From Gemmatimonadota bacterium (GTDB lineage: Bacteria; JBHIER01; G020348925), in the NCBI GenBank assembly GCA_020348925.1, contig CP070758.1, positions 292,941 through 356,940 of the forward strand: a stretch of DNA of 64,000 nt, read 5' to 3'. Below, piece after piece: positions 53,786-62,254 of this stretch. Below the pieces are notes generated by a model that saw nothing but the letters and a program-made list of their open reading frames with translations, did not search any database and was not told where the DNA came from. A program made the translations under genes and the position numbers. Position 1 is the stretch's first letter. The number at the start of each line of letters is the position of its first letter.

Positions 53786-55378
53786 TTAAGGTTCACAGCT
53801 ATCTGTCCCCAGAATAACGTTCACGATGTTGATGAGGTCAAAGAGGTCGATTACGGCATCGGCGTTGCAATCGGCAGCCCAGAGAGAATCACCCGTCAGG
53901 ATCTCTGTTCCCAAAATATGATTGACAATTTCCAACAGATCAAAAAGATCGATACTGTCATCACCGTTGACATCGCCCCTGGCTTGCTGAGACTGGCATT
54001 CGCCCTCGTAATCTACATTGACTCCGACGGCAGCAGCTTCGCAGGCGTTGGAGTATGTTCTCCCGTTGCAGCCGCACACAGGATCCCAGACATTCGGGCA
54101 CCCCTGGGGTCTTGGCTCACAGACTCCCTGACCGGAGCAGTCGCCCGTTTCTTTTTCGCAATAGTTCCCTGATGGGCAGTCGCCAATCGTTGAGCAGGCA
54201 ATGGCGCATTCACCGATGTAGTCTATATTCACACCGGAGAGGGCCGCCTCACACTCGTTTGAGTAGGTCCTGCCGTCACAGCCGCAGACAGGATCCCATA
54301 GCGGAGGGCACAGGGTTGGTTTCGGTTGGCACCTTCCGTTGCCAGTGCAATTCCCCGTCACCTTTTCGCAGTATTCCTCAGGTGAACAATCATTATTTTT
54401 AGAACACGAAACTGAGCACTCACCCTCATAGGCTATGTTCATTCCCAACATTGCCGCGATACAAGCGTTGATGTAAGTTCTTCCGTCGCAGCCGCAGACA
54501 GGATCATGTAGTATCGGGCAGACGGTCGGCTTCAGATTGCACGTTCCCTGACCGTTACAATCGCCCACTGCCTTTGAGCAGTATTCTCCCAAGTCACACT
54601 CTCGGTTGCCTCTGCAGTAAAAGAGCCCGCATTCACCCTCAAATTCAACGTTCACTCCAGCCATGGCGGCGAGACACTCGTTCGAGTACGTGATGCCATC
54701 GCAGCCGCAGACGGGATCCACGATGTCAGGACATACTCCCGGCATGGGTTGACACGATCCCTGACCCTCGCAATCTCCTGTCGCCTTGGCACAATATTCA
54801 TCTTGGCCGCAGTCGACGTTGAGCGAACAAGATGCCGCAGCGCATTCACCGTCATAGTCCACATTCTCCCCGGCGAGGGCGGCATAGCAGGCATTGCTGT
54901 ATGTTACTCCATCACAGCCGCAGACAGGATCCCAAACAGGTAAACATGACGCCGGTATGTCGGCGCACGCGCCTGTCTCATCGCAGTTGCCTGTTGTCTT
55001 TGTGCAATACTCCCCTCCTTGACAGTCATTGTTGTCGATGCAGCCCTCGGAGCACTCTCCTTCGTAGTCGACACTCATTCCGGCCTGGGCGGCAAAGCAG
55101 TAATTTGTATAGGTCTCGCCGTCACATCCGCATACAGGGTCCCAGATATCCTGACATGTGTTCGGTTTCGTTGCACAAGTTCCCAAATCATCACAGCCTC
55201 CGGTCTCCTTCATGCAGTATTCTGCAGGGCCGCAGTCGGTATTTTTCGAACAATCGGTGGCATTTCCGGTGTTCTCACCGGCGTTTCCGGTGCCCAGGGT
55301 GCTCACTCTTGGAACCGTGATACTGAAACCCACGATACACAGCACGATCAGAACTGAAGGTAACATATAGCGCACCAT
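53786..55378 (-). CDS. Secreted six-Kazal-domain inhibitor with dockerin
   Basis: 530 residues. A signal peptide (MLPSVLIVLCIVGFSITVPR) is followed by six tandem modules of about 70-75 residues. Each has a cysteine-rich lead (CSKNNDCSPEEYCEKVTGNC and variants) and a Kazal core (WDPVCGCDGRTYSNECEAAL, ending YEGEC). Kazal domains are tight-binding inhibitors of serine proteases and keep the six-cysteine, follistatin-like fold. A two-repeat type I dockerin ends the protein (GDVNGDDSIDLFDLLEIVNH, DCNADAVIDLFDLINIVNVI). The gene follows the M6 protease after 61 bases, so they form an operon. Kazal domains would not inhibit a metalloprotease; the target may be foreign or the organism's own serine proteases. 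Confidence 0.93.
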   Translation of the reverse strand: MVRYMLPSVLIVLCIVGFSITVPRVSTLGTGNAGENTGNATDCSKNTDCGPAEYCMKETGGCDDLGTCATKPNTCQDIWDPVCGCDGETYTNYCFAAQAGMSVDYEGECSEGCIDNNDCQGGEYCTKTTGNCDETGACADIPASCLPVWDPVCGCDGVTYSNACYAALAGENVDYDGECAAASCSLNVDCGQDEYCAKATGDCEGQGSCQPMPGVCPDIVDPVCGCDGITYSNECLAAMAGVNVEFEGECGLFYCRGNRECDLGEYCSKAVGDCNGQGTCNLKPTVCPILHDPVCGCDGRTYINACIAAMLGMNIAYEGECSVSCSKNNDCSPEEYCEKVTGNCTGNGRCQPKPTLCPPLWDPVCGCDGRTYSNECEAALSGVNIDYIGECAIACSTIGDCPSGNYCEKETGDCSGQGVCEPRPQGCPNVWDPVCGCNGRTYSNACEAAAVGVNVDYEGECQSQQARGDVNGDDSIDLFDLLEIVNHILGTEILTGDSLWAADCNADAVIDLFDLINIVNVILGTDSCEP

Positions 55379-55439
55379 CGTCTTTTCCCCTTGTTTCTCA
55401 GAACATCACAAAAAGATCAACTCGAACCGGACTTGAAAT

Positions 55440-58418
55440 CTACTTGAGGAACATCATCTTTTTCTTCGCGGTGAATTCTCCGGCCTGCAAGCGATAAAAG
55501 TAGACTCCGCTGGAGACGTCGTCTCCTTCCTCGTCCATTCCGTCCCAGGTTACAGTATGGTAGCCGGGCTCTTTGACACCGTCCACCAATGTCCTCACCC
55601 TCTGCCCGAGAAGGTTGTAAACATTCAGGGTGACGTGGGAGGGGGATTGATCACTGACCACTGAATACTCGATAGTGGTTGTCGGATTGAAGGGATTGGG
55701 ATAATTCTGAGCGAGACCGAACGCAACCGGAGCCGTTGAATCCTCCTTGAGCAGAGCCATAAACTTGGCGAAGTGTTCATCTGAGAAGTGAGGTTTCAGC
55801 GACTCGAGGTATTCCAGCACTTCGGGAGTAAGGGCTGCCCTTTGCGCACCGGGTTGGCACACCCCCATCCCCAAAACGACGTTCACAATACCGATGCCAT
55901 CCACGATATCAATGCTCCCATTTCCAGTGCAATCGGCCCCCCAAATGTGAGAGGGGACGGGTTCGACAAGACCCAGGATGATATTGACAACTCGTATGAC
56001 ATCCAAAATATCCACACTCCCATCCTCCGTCGCATCTCCTCGAACCGGCACGATTCGAAGCCAATCGATAATGTTCTCCATGATATGTGCCCGTGTCTCC
56101 TCGGAGTCATGTACGGGATCGATGATAGATTCGAAACCAAAAGGTAAAAAGACCAGACGGTGCTCACCACTGTACTTAATTCCTGCCGCTCTCCCGGAAG
56201 GCTCGTACGTAAAGAGAGCGCTGGCTTCAGGCATGGGAGCGATAGCGTCCGGGGAGAGTTGAATATCAGCACATTCATCCCCGGCAATGGTCACAAAATT
56301 GATATTACCGCTGATGGGATCACCTCCAATGCCGTAGATGATACCCTCATCGCTGTTATCGGCCATCCATTCAGCGTGCAGATACTCATTTAAAAATGAG
56401 GAGGATTGGATTTCAGTGGCAACATTCTGGCCGGAGATAAAAAGCTTTCCACCGCCATCCAAAAATGCGGCCAAATGTGTCTGGTCCTCCATTGAGAGGG
56501 TCTGTTGTGTGAAGCCGGTGGACCAGATGACGATCTCATACGTCTCGAGCCAGTCTGAATCGCATGGACCGGCGCTCTCGTAATCCCAATGGTCAAAGAT
56601 CTGTTCAAGGCTGTCTAAGGCTGCCCGATAGTATCCTTCAACTTCATGTTTCGACTCATTCGCGGTGGTATCGTAATCGTCATCAACCAAAAGAATATCA
56701 GGCTGCCCGATAGTCACTCTCAAGGATAGCTGCGTTATTTCTCCTCCAACATCTGACCAAATATCCAGGGTAAAGTAGGCGTAATGGACATCGGCCGCCT
56801 CATCCACAGAAAAAGAGAAAGGTGCGGCACTGTTGTCGCCTGACGAATCGAAAGGAATATTACTGAAGGAGGTTTCGTCAACGAGAAAATGTATGCTCTG
56901 ATCCAGCGTGGAGAGTTTTCCCGAAACGCTCGTTGCATCTGCCCCGTAGTTTAACACACTTATTACCACATCCACTGTTTCTCCCGGATCGGGTTTCCCG
57001 TTGTCGTTCCCATCCGCGTCAACAACCTGGGTATCGTCATAGATGAAGAGGGGGTTTTTGGTAAAGACCTCCAAGTCCGCTATCATAATCGACTGCGAAT
57101 CGCTGATATTCATCACCGCCACTTGAGAGAGATCGCCACTGTTGATCCGCGAGTTCGGATTTGTGAAGAGGCTGAACATTCGATTCCCCGATGAACCGGG
57201 ATACGAATCGCCGTCATCACCGCGGCCATTTCCCCTGTCCATATCGTTGCAGCCATCGGCCGACTCCAGATCCACCAGTTTGTGGTCCTCGTCATCGTTC
57301 TGCGTCGTGACGGTGTTATCGACGTGCCAGATGAGCAAACCTGTATTATAGAGATTGACATCAAACCCGACATTCTGGCGGTTTTCCACCAGAAAATATT
57401 CATCCCCAGGGGCACCTTCGGTCCACAATTTGTAGACTTCGGGAAACTCCTCGACCTGAGCTATCGGCTGCGCGGGAAGGTTATCCGTCACCACGATAGG
57501 AGTCACCCAGCCTAACCGCTCTTTTGACCAAGCGCAGAAATGGACAGGCAGCTCAGGCGATTGGCCGTCGCCGCCCCAGCTCCCAGAGCCCATCATGGCC
57601 CAGTTGCCGACGCCTTCTGAGCTGTCGTCCCGGTCGTAGAGATCCGGCAGGCCGAGCACATGACCGTACTCATGGCAGAAGACTCCGATAGTAATAAGAC
57701 TCCCCTCCTCATCCTCCTCCGGCTCCATGGCGTATGAATATGCGCGCACTCCATCGTCGGTCACATAGCCATCGCCTGTTCCGTCTTCATTCTCCGGTAT
57801 TCTCCATTTGTGCGACCAGATATCGAGGGAATCGCCTGTCTCCTCTCCGCCGGGTCCCGCGTGGACGATAAAGAGGGCGTCGACGAACCCATCGCCGTCC
57901 TCGTCGAACTGGGAAAAATCGACGAAGGGGTCGGCCGCCACGACCGCATCGTAGGCCAGCCTTCGCCGGTTCTGCGGCCACTCCCCACGGCCAAACCCAT
58001 CACCGGCATAGTATTCATTGGTCTGGGGCAGTAAAATCCAATTCGTGACCACACCGCTGATGAAGAACTGCCCGTAGGAGACCTCCTGATAATAGTCGTA
58101 CATACTGCCCGTGGGGACAGCTCCTGTTGAATCGAATAACAGTGTCTCATACGCTGAGGGAGGATGCTGCCCCCTGTTCGCTCTGTTGTCTGTAAATTCA
58201 ACCAGCAGGACGATGGCCTTCCTGCTGCCTGTCACCGGGGCCCTGAGAGGCTCGGGCTCATCCACGCCGGCCTGCGAATGCCGCAGAAAAGCCCCTATCT
58301 TTCTGCTGGACTCATTCTTGCTGAGGAGTCCCGGTTTGGCCGAGACAGCCAAAAGCGAGTTGGTCGAAACAAAGACCAGAAAGAGTAAACACCAAACGAT
58401 CCCTTTTGCCCTTCTCAT
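55440..58418 (-). CDS. Secreted M6-family metalloprotease (immune inhibitor A type) with dockerin and FlgD-like sorting tail
   Basis: 992 residues. Signal peptide MRRAKGIVWCLLFLVFVSTN. The M6 catalytic domain spans about 60-430; the zinc site is HEYGHVLGLPDLYD at residues 249-262. Glycan- or protein-binding-like modules follow, and near residue 590-770 a domain with ILLVDDDYDTTANESKHEVE. A type I dockerin (GDATEDGSVDILDVIRVVNI, DCTGNGSIDIVDGIGIVNVV) precedes a FlgD-like C-terminal segment (ILDNPFNP-type YPNPFNPTTTIEYSV, VYNLLGQRVRTLVDG, FYRLQAGEFTAKKKMMFLK), similar to Por-secretion sorting domains. The ATG follows GGGAGGAGTAAC. It is the first gene of an operon with the Kazal inhibitor and has a promoter at 58520-58548. 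Confidence 0.92.
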   Translation of the reverse strand: MRRAKGIVWCLLFLVFVSTNSLLAVSAKPGLLSKNESSRKIGAFLRHSQAGVDEPEPLRAPVTGSRKAIVLLVEFTDNRANRGQHPPSAYETLLFDSTGAVPTGSMYDYYQEVSYGQFFISGVVTNWILLPQTNEYYAGDGFGRGEWPQNRRRLAYDAVVAADPFVDFSQFDEDGDGFVDALFIVHAGPGGEETGDSLDIWSHKWRIPENEDGTGDGYVTDDGVRAYSYAMEPEEDEEGSLITIGVFCHEYGHVLGLPDLYDRDDSSEGVGNWAMMGSGSWGGDGQSPELPVHFCAWSKERLGWVTPIVVTDNLPAQPIAQVEEFPEVYKLWTEGAPGDEYFLVENRQNVGFDVNLYNTGLLIWHVDNTVTTQNDDEDHKLVDLESADGCNDMDRGNGRGDDGDSYPGSSGNRMFSLFTNPNSRINSGDLSQVAVMNISDSQSIMIADLEVFTKNPLFIYDDTQVVDADGNDNGKPDPGETVDVVISVLNYGADATSVSGKLSTLDQSIHFLVDETSFSNIPFDSSGDNSAAPFSFSVDEAADVHYAYFTLDIWSDVGGEITQLSLRVTIGQPDILLVDDDYDTTANESKHEVEGYYRAALDSLEQIFDHWDYESAGPCDSDWLETYEIVIWSTGFTQQTLSMEDQTHLAAFLDGGGKLFISGQNVATEIQSSSFLNEYLHAEWMADNSDEGIIYGIGGDPISGNINFVTIAGDECADIQLSPDAIAPMPEASALFTYEPSGRAAGIKYSGEHRLVFLPFGFESIIDPVHDSEETRAHIMENIIDWLRIVPVRGDATEDGSVDILDVIRVVNIILGLVEPVPSHIWGADCTGNGSIDIVDGIGIVNVVLGMGVCQPGAQRAALTPEVLEYLESLKPHFSDEHFAKFMALLKEDSTAPVAFGLAQNYPNPFNPTTTIEYSVVSDQSPSHVTLNVYNLLGQRVRTLVDGVKEPGYHTVTWDGMDEEGDDVSSGVYFYRLQAGEFTAKKKMMFLK

Positions 58419-58440
58419 GTTACTCCTCCCATTGTTGAAA

Positions 58441-58490
58441 GGTGGTAGCTTCCTTACGGAAGCCTTCGGGTCTCAAAGCAAAAAAGCTGC
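58441..58490 (-). promoter_or_regulatory. Hairpin with GNRA loop in the M6 leader
   Basis: On the minus strand GCTTCC-GTAA-GGAAGC (58463-58448) is a perfect stem with a GNRA tetraloop, framed by GACCCGAAG and TACCACC. It lies about 30 bases before the start codon. I cannot assign it to a known class. Confidence 0.4.
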
Positions 58491-58519
58491 AGAGAAGATG
58501 TACTCTCATACTGCCGTGT

Positions 58520-58548
58520 AATATCAGTTGTTATTTTTCCGGTGTCAA
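58520..58548 (-). promoter_or_regulatory. Sigma-70-like promoter of the M6-Kazal operon
   Basis: Minus strand: TTGACA (58548-58543), a 17-base spacer and GATATT (58525-58520). The start point would lie about 95 bases before the M6 start codon. Confidence 0.6.
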
Positions 58549-58634
58549 GGTTTAAATGAGTATACTGGCGTATAATATAATAAAAAGGTTGGGTTCTCAA
58601 AAGCATATTGTTTGGAGCGTTAAGCTGTTCACTG

Positions 58635-59393
58635 TCATGTGAACTGAAATTGTTTCTGTGTGAATAAGGTGATGCAGGTGTCCACGACTTCAGGATCGTA
58701 CAGAGCACCCTTTTTTTGGAAAATTTCCTCCAAAGCTTTGTCTAAACCGTGGGCGGGTCGATAGGGGCGATGGGAGGACATGGCCTCAACAACATCGGCT
58801 ACGGCCAGGATTCTCGCTTCCGCGAGAATGTCATCGCCTTTCAGTCCCTCGGGATAGCCGGAGCCGTCAATTCTTTCATGATGCTGTAATACAATTTGCG
58901 CGACCGGCCATGGGAAATTAATCTCCTTCAATATGTCGTAACCGGCCTGGGGGTGTCCCTTGATGAACCCCATTAAGATGTCATGGCCGGCTTGTGGATG
59001 CGTCCTCACGTGAATGACTTCGGTATCATTGAGGAGACCTGGCTTGTTCAGGATTTCGGCGGGTACCAAGATCTTGCCCAGATCATGGAGCGAACCGGCC
59101 ACGTGGAGCCCCTCGATCTGGTCATCTGAGAGGTTCATCTCTACCGCAATGGCGCAGGCCAGTTGAGCCACACGCTCTTGATGGCCGGCCGTATAGGGAT
59201 CCCTCATCTCAACCGTGATGGCCAGGGCGCTGACTGTCCCGTTTAACGTCCGTCGCACTTTTTGCAAGCTTTGCCTGAGTTCCTCTTCCGTCTGTCTGCG
59301 CCCGGATTCGGCCTTTTCGAAATCGGAGATTCTCTGGCGCATTACGGCCAGTTCGTTTAAAAGTTGTTCTTTCGTCTTATACCTGTTTTTCAT
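58635..59393 (-). CDS. HD-GYP domain c-di-GMP phosphodiesterase with duplicated motif
   Basis: 252 residues. I use the ATG at 59393, seven bases after GGAGG; an upstream ATG at 59411 is possible. A coiled coil (residues 5-50) precedes the HD-GYP domain: GHQERV, HDLGK (103-107), HHERIDGSGYPEGLKG with the GYP triad at 179-181, and ILAVADVVEAMSSHRPYRPA. It should hydrolyse c-di-GMP to GMP. HPQAGHDIL (132-140) is repeated 15 residues later as HPQAGYDIL (147-155), an extra copy of the segment that carries a metal-ligand histidine. The nucleotide copies have diverged, so the duplication is old. It has no receiver domain. Confidence 0.9.
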   Translation of the reverse strand: MKNRYKTKEQLLNELAVMRQRISDFEKAESGRRQTEEELRQSLQKVRRTLNGTVSALAITVEMRDPYTAGHQERVAQLACAIAVEMNLSDDQIEGLHVAGSLHDLGKILVPAEILNKPGLLNDTEVIHVRTHPQAGHDILMGFIKGHPQAGYDILKEINFPWPVAQIVLQHHERIDGSGYPEGLKGDDILAEARILAVADVVEAMSSHRPYRPAHGLDKALEEIFQKKGALYDPEVVDTCITLFTQKQFQFT

Positions 59394-59449
59394 ATCACGT
59401 CCTCCGGACATGTTGTGACAACCTTGAGTATTCGTTCATTGTTCCATCG

Positions 59450-60232
59450 TCATGAGAGGTTGAATTCAGCCACCAAGAAGGTGTGATCCGAAGGTTTTTC
59501 GGCCCTGCGCGCACCGATGTCGATCCAGGCACCGGTAGACTTCCTGGCCAGGGGTTCCGTCGCCCAGATGTGATCGACGCGCCAACCCAATCTTCGTTCG
59601 AGAGCACCACGGACCCGATAATCCCAGAACGTGTACTGGCCAGGCTCATTGGGATGATGCTTTCGAAAGATATCGACAAATCCCCATGCCCGAACCTGCT
59701 CCAGGGCCGTTCGCGCCTTCGGATGAAAGTCCACGTGATCTTTCAATCGTTTCGGATCGTGAACGTCGATGGGCTCAGGGGCAACATTGAAATCACCCAT
59801 CCATAAGAGCGGTTTGCGGGGGGAGTAATGATTCTCAAAGAGCGCACGAAGGCGGGCCAGCCATTCTAATTTATACTGAAAGTGAGGTGAGTCCGGAGAC
59901 CGTCCTTGCGGTGTGTAGGTGTTCACCACAGGGACACCTGCGACGACGGCCCGAATGAGGCGCGCCTCGTCCGGCTCAACCTTGTCCTCGAAGCCGCAGA
60001 CGACGTGTCGAGGTTCCTCGCTGCTGATTAGAGCAACGCCGGCATGAGATTTCTGACCTTTGAATACGACATGGTAGCCTGCATCCGTAAGCGATGCCAC
60101 TGGGAAATCCGCGTCCTGAACCTTCGTCTCTTGGAGGCAGAGGATGTCGGGTTTCTCCCTGAGAAGCCAGTCGAGCAACAATCCCAGGCGACTTCTGATA
60201 GAGTTTGTATTGTATGTTGCTACTTTCAGCAT
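59450..60232 (-). CDS. xth: Exodeoxyribonuclease III
   Basis: 260 residues. The start at 60232 opens the family N-terminus MLKVATYNTNSIRSRL; a GTG 15 bases upstream is possible. Motifs: LCLQETKVQD (catalytic Glu), YTPQGRSPDSPHFQYKLEWL, LLWMGDFNVAPEPIDVHDP (Asp-Asn) and KPSDHTFLVAEF (Asp-His). It removes abasic sites and 3'-blocked ends in base-excision repair. It has the E. coli XthA length and layout. It precedes the HD-GYP gene on the same strand by 56 bases. Confidence 0.95.
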   Translation of the reverse strand: MLKVATYNTNSIRSRLGLLLDWLLREKPDILCLQETKVQDADFPVASLTDAGYHVVFKGQKSHAGVALISSEEPRHVVCGFEDKVEPDEARLIRAVVAGVPVVNTYTPQGRSPDSPHFQYKLEWLARLRALFENHYSPRKPLLWMGDFNVAPEPIDVHDPKRLKDHVDFHPKARTALEQVRAWGFVDIFRKHHPNEPGQYTFWDYRVRGALERRLGWRVDHIWATEPLARKSTGAWIDIGARRAEKPSDHTFLVAEFNLS

Positions 60233-60340
60233 GTTGTCCGTTATCACTCTTCTTTTTTAACCTGATGCTCAGGACTGCAATTTAGTAACTTGGATTGCCA
60301 AATCCAACACATAAACTTGTTATCATTGATGGATACAGTT

Positions 60341-60443
60341 TCTGCGATTGATCCAGGACAGGTCCCACAACTCCGCTGCGCTCCGAATGATAGATTCTGT
60401 CAGTTCAGCCGGAGTGGAGGAATCTGTTTGCGGCACCGGCCCT
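60341..60443. repeat. Degenerate palindromic repeat, copy 5
   Basis: Retains the CTCCGCTGCGCTCCGAATGA and GATTCTGTCAGTTCAGCCGG segments of the family in a scrambled, decayed arrangement. Confidence 0.4.
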
Positions 60444-60663
60444 GTAACATCATGGCTTCAGTTGGAATAGCATTTTGAGATCGCCCTGGGATTCCCATCC
60501 CATGGCGCAATTCAATGGGGCCTCTGCCACACATGAATTATGGATCATGAAGCTCACGGATTACGCTCCTCGGGTAAGATACCCGAGGTGATCAGAAACA
60601 TTTCACCACATCTCCTGTCTTATTGAACTGAACACGGTGGTCGAAGGCTTTGAAACTTGCACC

Positions 60664-60692
60664 TTGACAATTCTATTGAAAAAAAGTAATAT
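60664..60692 (+). promoter_or_regulatory. Sigma-70-like promoter
   Basis: TTGACA (60664-60669), a 17-base spacer and TAATAT (60687-60692), which is 21 bases before the start codon of the metal transporter gene. The leader is therefore very short. Confidence 0.75.
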
Positions 60693-60713
60693 ATAGGGTC
60701 CAGGGGTGACACT

Positions 60714-61424
60714 ATGAATGAAACGACACTATTGATTTTAATTGGATCGGCAGTTTCCATCGGGTTCGTGCACACCATCATCGGCCCCGACCATTATCTT
60801 CCCTTCATACTACTGGCGAAGGCGCGCTCGTGGCGATTGGGCAGGATCCTGTGGATCACCTTCGGTTGCGGCGTGGGTCACGTCTTGAGCTCAGTGGTCA
60901 TCGGTGCCGCTGGCATTGCAGTGGGTGTTGCTGTGGGGCGACTTGAAATTATCGAGGGGGTGAGAGGCAGCCTGGCCTCCTGGCTTCTCATTGGCTTCGG
61001 ATTGGTCTACGGCGTGTGGGGACTTCGCCGTGGGCTCAAGGGGCGAAAACACGCCCATCCCCATGTTCATACGGACGGATCGATGCACAGTCACTCCCAT
61101 TCGCATCTGGGCGACCACAGTCATGTTCACGAGGAAAAGGGAACGGTGACGCCCTGGGTTCTGTTCATCATCTTTGTCCTGGGACCCTGCGAGCCACTGA
61201 TCCCGCTTCTCATGTATCCGGCCGCCCAGGGGAGCTGGTTGAGTGTGGGCTTGGTGACGCTCACTTTTGGACTGGTCACCGTTGGTACGATGATGACGGT
61301 TGTCGGGCTCAGTACCTATGGTCTCCTGCACCTGCGTCTGGGATATATGGAGCAATACGTTCATGCCATTGCCGGCGGTATTATTGTCCTGTCCGGATTG
61401 TCGATCAAGTTTTTAGGACTTTGA
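60714..61424 (+). CDS. NicO/UreH-like nickel-cobalt transporter with His-rich loop
   Basis: 236 residues with six or so membrane spans. It begins with GFVHTIIGPDHYLPFILLAK, in which a His-x5-Asp-His pair is typical of the metal-binding span of the nickel/cobalt transporter superfamily. Between spans three and four lies a cytoplasmic or periplasmic loop rich in histidine (HAHPHVHTDGSMHSHSHSH). GPCEPLIPLLMYPAAQGSW follows. It probably moves Ni2+ or Co2+ or another divalent metal across the inner membrane; uptake or export cannot be decided. Its own promoter lies just upstream, and it forms an operon with the next gene. Confidence 0.85.
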   Translation: MNETTLLILIGSAVSIGFVHTIIGPDHYLPFILLAKARSWRLGRILWITFGCGVGHVLSSVVIGAAGIAVGVAVGRLEIIEGVRGSLASWLLIGFGLVYGVWGLRRGLKGRKHAHPHVHTDGSMHSHSHSHLGDHSHVHEEKGTVTPWVLFIIFVLGPCEPLIPLLMYPAAQGSWLSVGLVTLTFGLVTVGTMMTVVGLSTYGLLHLRLGYMEQYVHAIAGGIIVLSGLSIKFLGL

Positions 61425-61464
61425 GGCAAGAAAAAACGCCTCTCGCTTCAAAGAGGCAGATCCC

Positions 61465-62106
61465 ATGAGACCGAAAGAAATCGGCAAAGAGTTCAGCCAT
61501 CATTTTCCCTTTACGGTTTTCAGTACGGCCTTGGGATTGGTTGTCGTCGTCTTCCTGACCGTGTTACTGAAAGCACGAGACGCCCAGGGTTCTCCCGTAT
61601 ACTTCCGACAGCTCTTTCACCTCTTTCATCCGCTGCACATTCTCATGAGCGCGATCGCTACAACGGCCATGATGTGGCGGTTCGACCGGAAGGTAGTCAA
61701 AGCAGTCCTCGTCGGCCTCGTCGGATCCTTGGGCATCTGCGGCCTCAGTGATATTTTTCTTCCCTGGCTGGGAGGATTGCTTATTGGCAGTCACATGCAT
61801 CTGCATGTGTGTATTATCGAACACCCGCACGTTGTCGTTCCTTTTGCCCTCCTGGGTATTGTAACCGGGTTTCTTGTTGCAGACAGGTTCCCCGATCGAA
61901 CCTCGACCATCTTCTCCCATTCCAGCCACGTCCTCACCAGTACGATGGCCTCTCTCTTCTATTTTGTCTCCTTCGGCTTTCTCTTGAGTGCGGAGAACGC
62001 TTTCGTGCTTTTCATCCTCGTGCTCTTGGCCGTCATCATCCCCTGCTGCACGAGCGATATTTTCTTCCCGCTCTTAACCGTGCGGGCGAAAGATCATCAC
62101 CACTGA
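61465..62106 (+). CDS. Membrane protein of unknown function, partner of the metal transporter
   Basis: 213 residues with about five membrane spans. The start is the ATG after GAGGCAGATCCC. It is rich in histidine at the membrane surfaces (FRQLFHLFHPLHILMSAI, GSHMHLHVCIIEHPHVV, FSHSSHVLTSTM). It has CCTSD near the end and finishes with RAKDHHH. I do not recognise a family. The many His and Cys residues and the 40-base spacing to the transporter suggest a role in metal binding or delivery. A hairpin GCCTCT/AGAGGC lies between the two genes and overlaps the ribosome-binding region. Confidence 0.7.
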   Translation: MRPKEIGKEFSHHFPFTVFSTALGLVVVVFLTVLLKARDAQGSPVYFRQLFHLFHPLHILMSAIATTAMMWRFDRKVVKAVLVGLVGSLGICGLSDIFLPWLGGLLIGSHMHLHVCIIEHPHVVVPFALLGIVTGFLVADRFPDRTSTIFSHSSHVLTSTMASLFYFVSFGFLLSAENAFVLFILVLLAVIIPCCTSDIFFPLLTVRAKDHHH

Positions 62107-62254
62107 GGGACGATACCCCTACTTCACCGTAAAAACAACTTTCCCAGCGCCAAATTTCCGACATCATCAATAGCCCTGATACAACAGGTATAACATGGGT
62201 CATCCCGTGACATTGGACATTTTCAATGGAAATCCATAAATTGTCGAAGGATAG

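Larger units (their letters stand above)
60233..60713. other. Intergenic, divergent promoters, decayed palindrome
   Basis: Contains a degraded copy of the dispersed palindrome (about 60341-60443), a perfect hairpin CCTCGGGTA (60568-60576)/TACCCGAGG (60580-60588) without a T-run, and the plus-strand promoter at 60664-60692. No gene. Confidence 0.5.
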
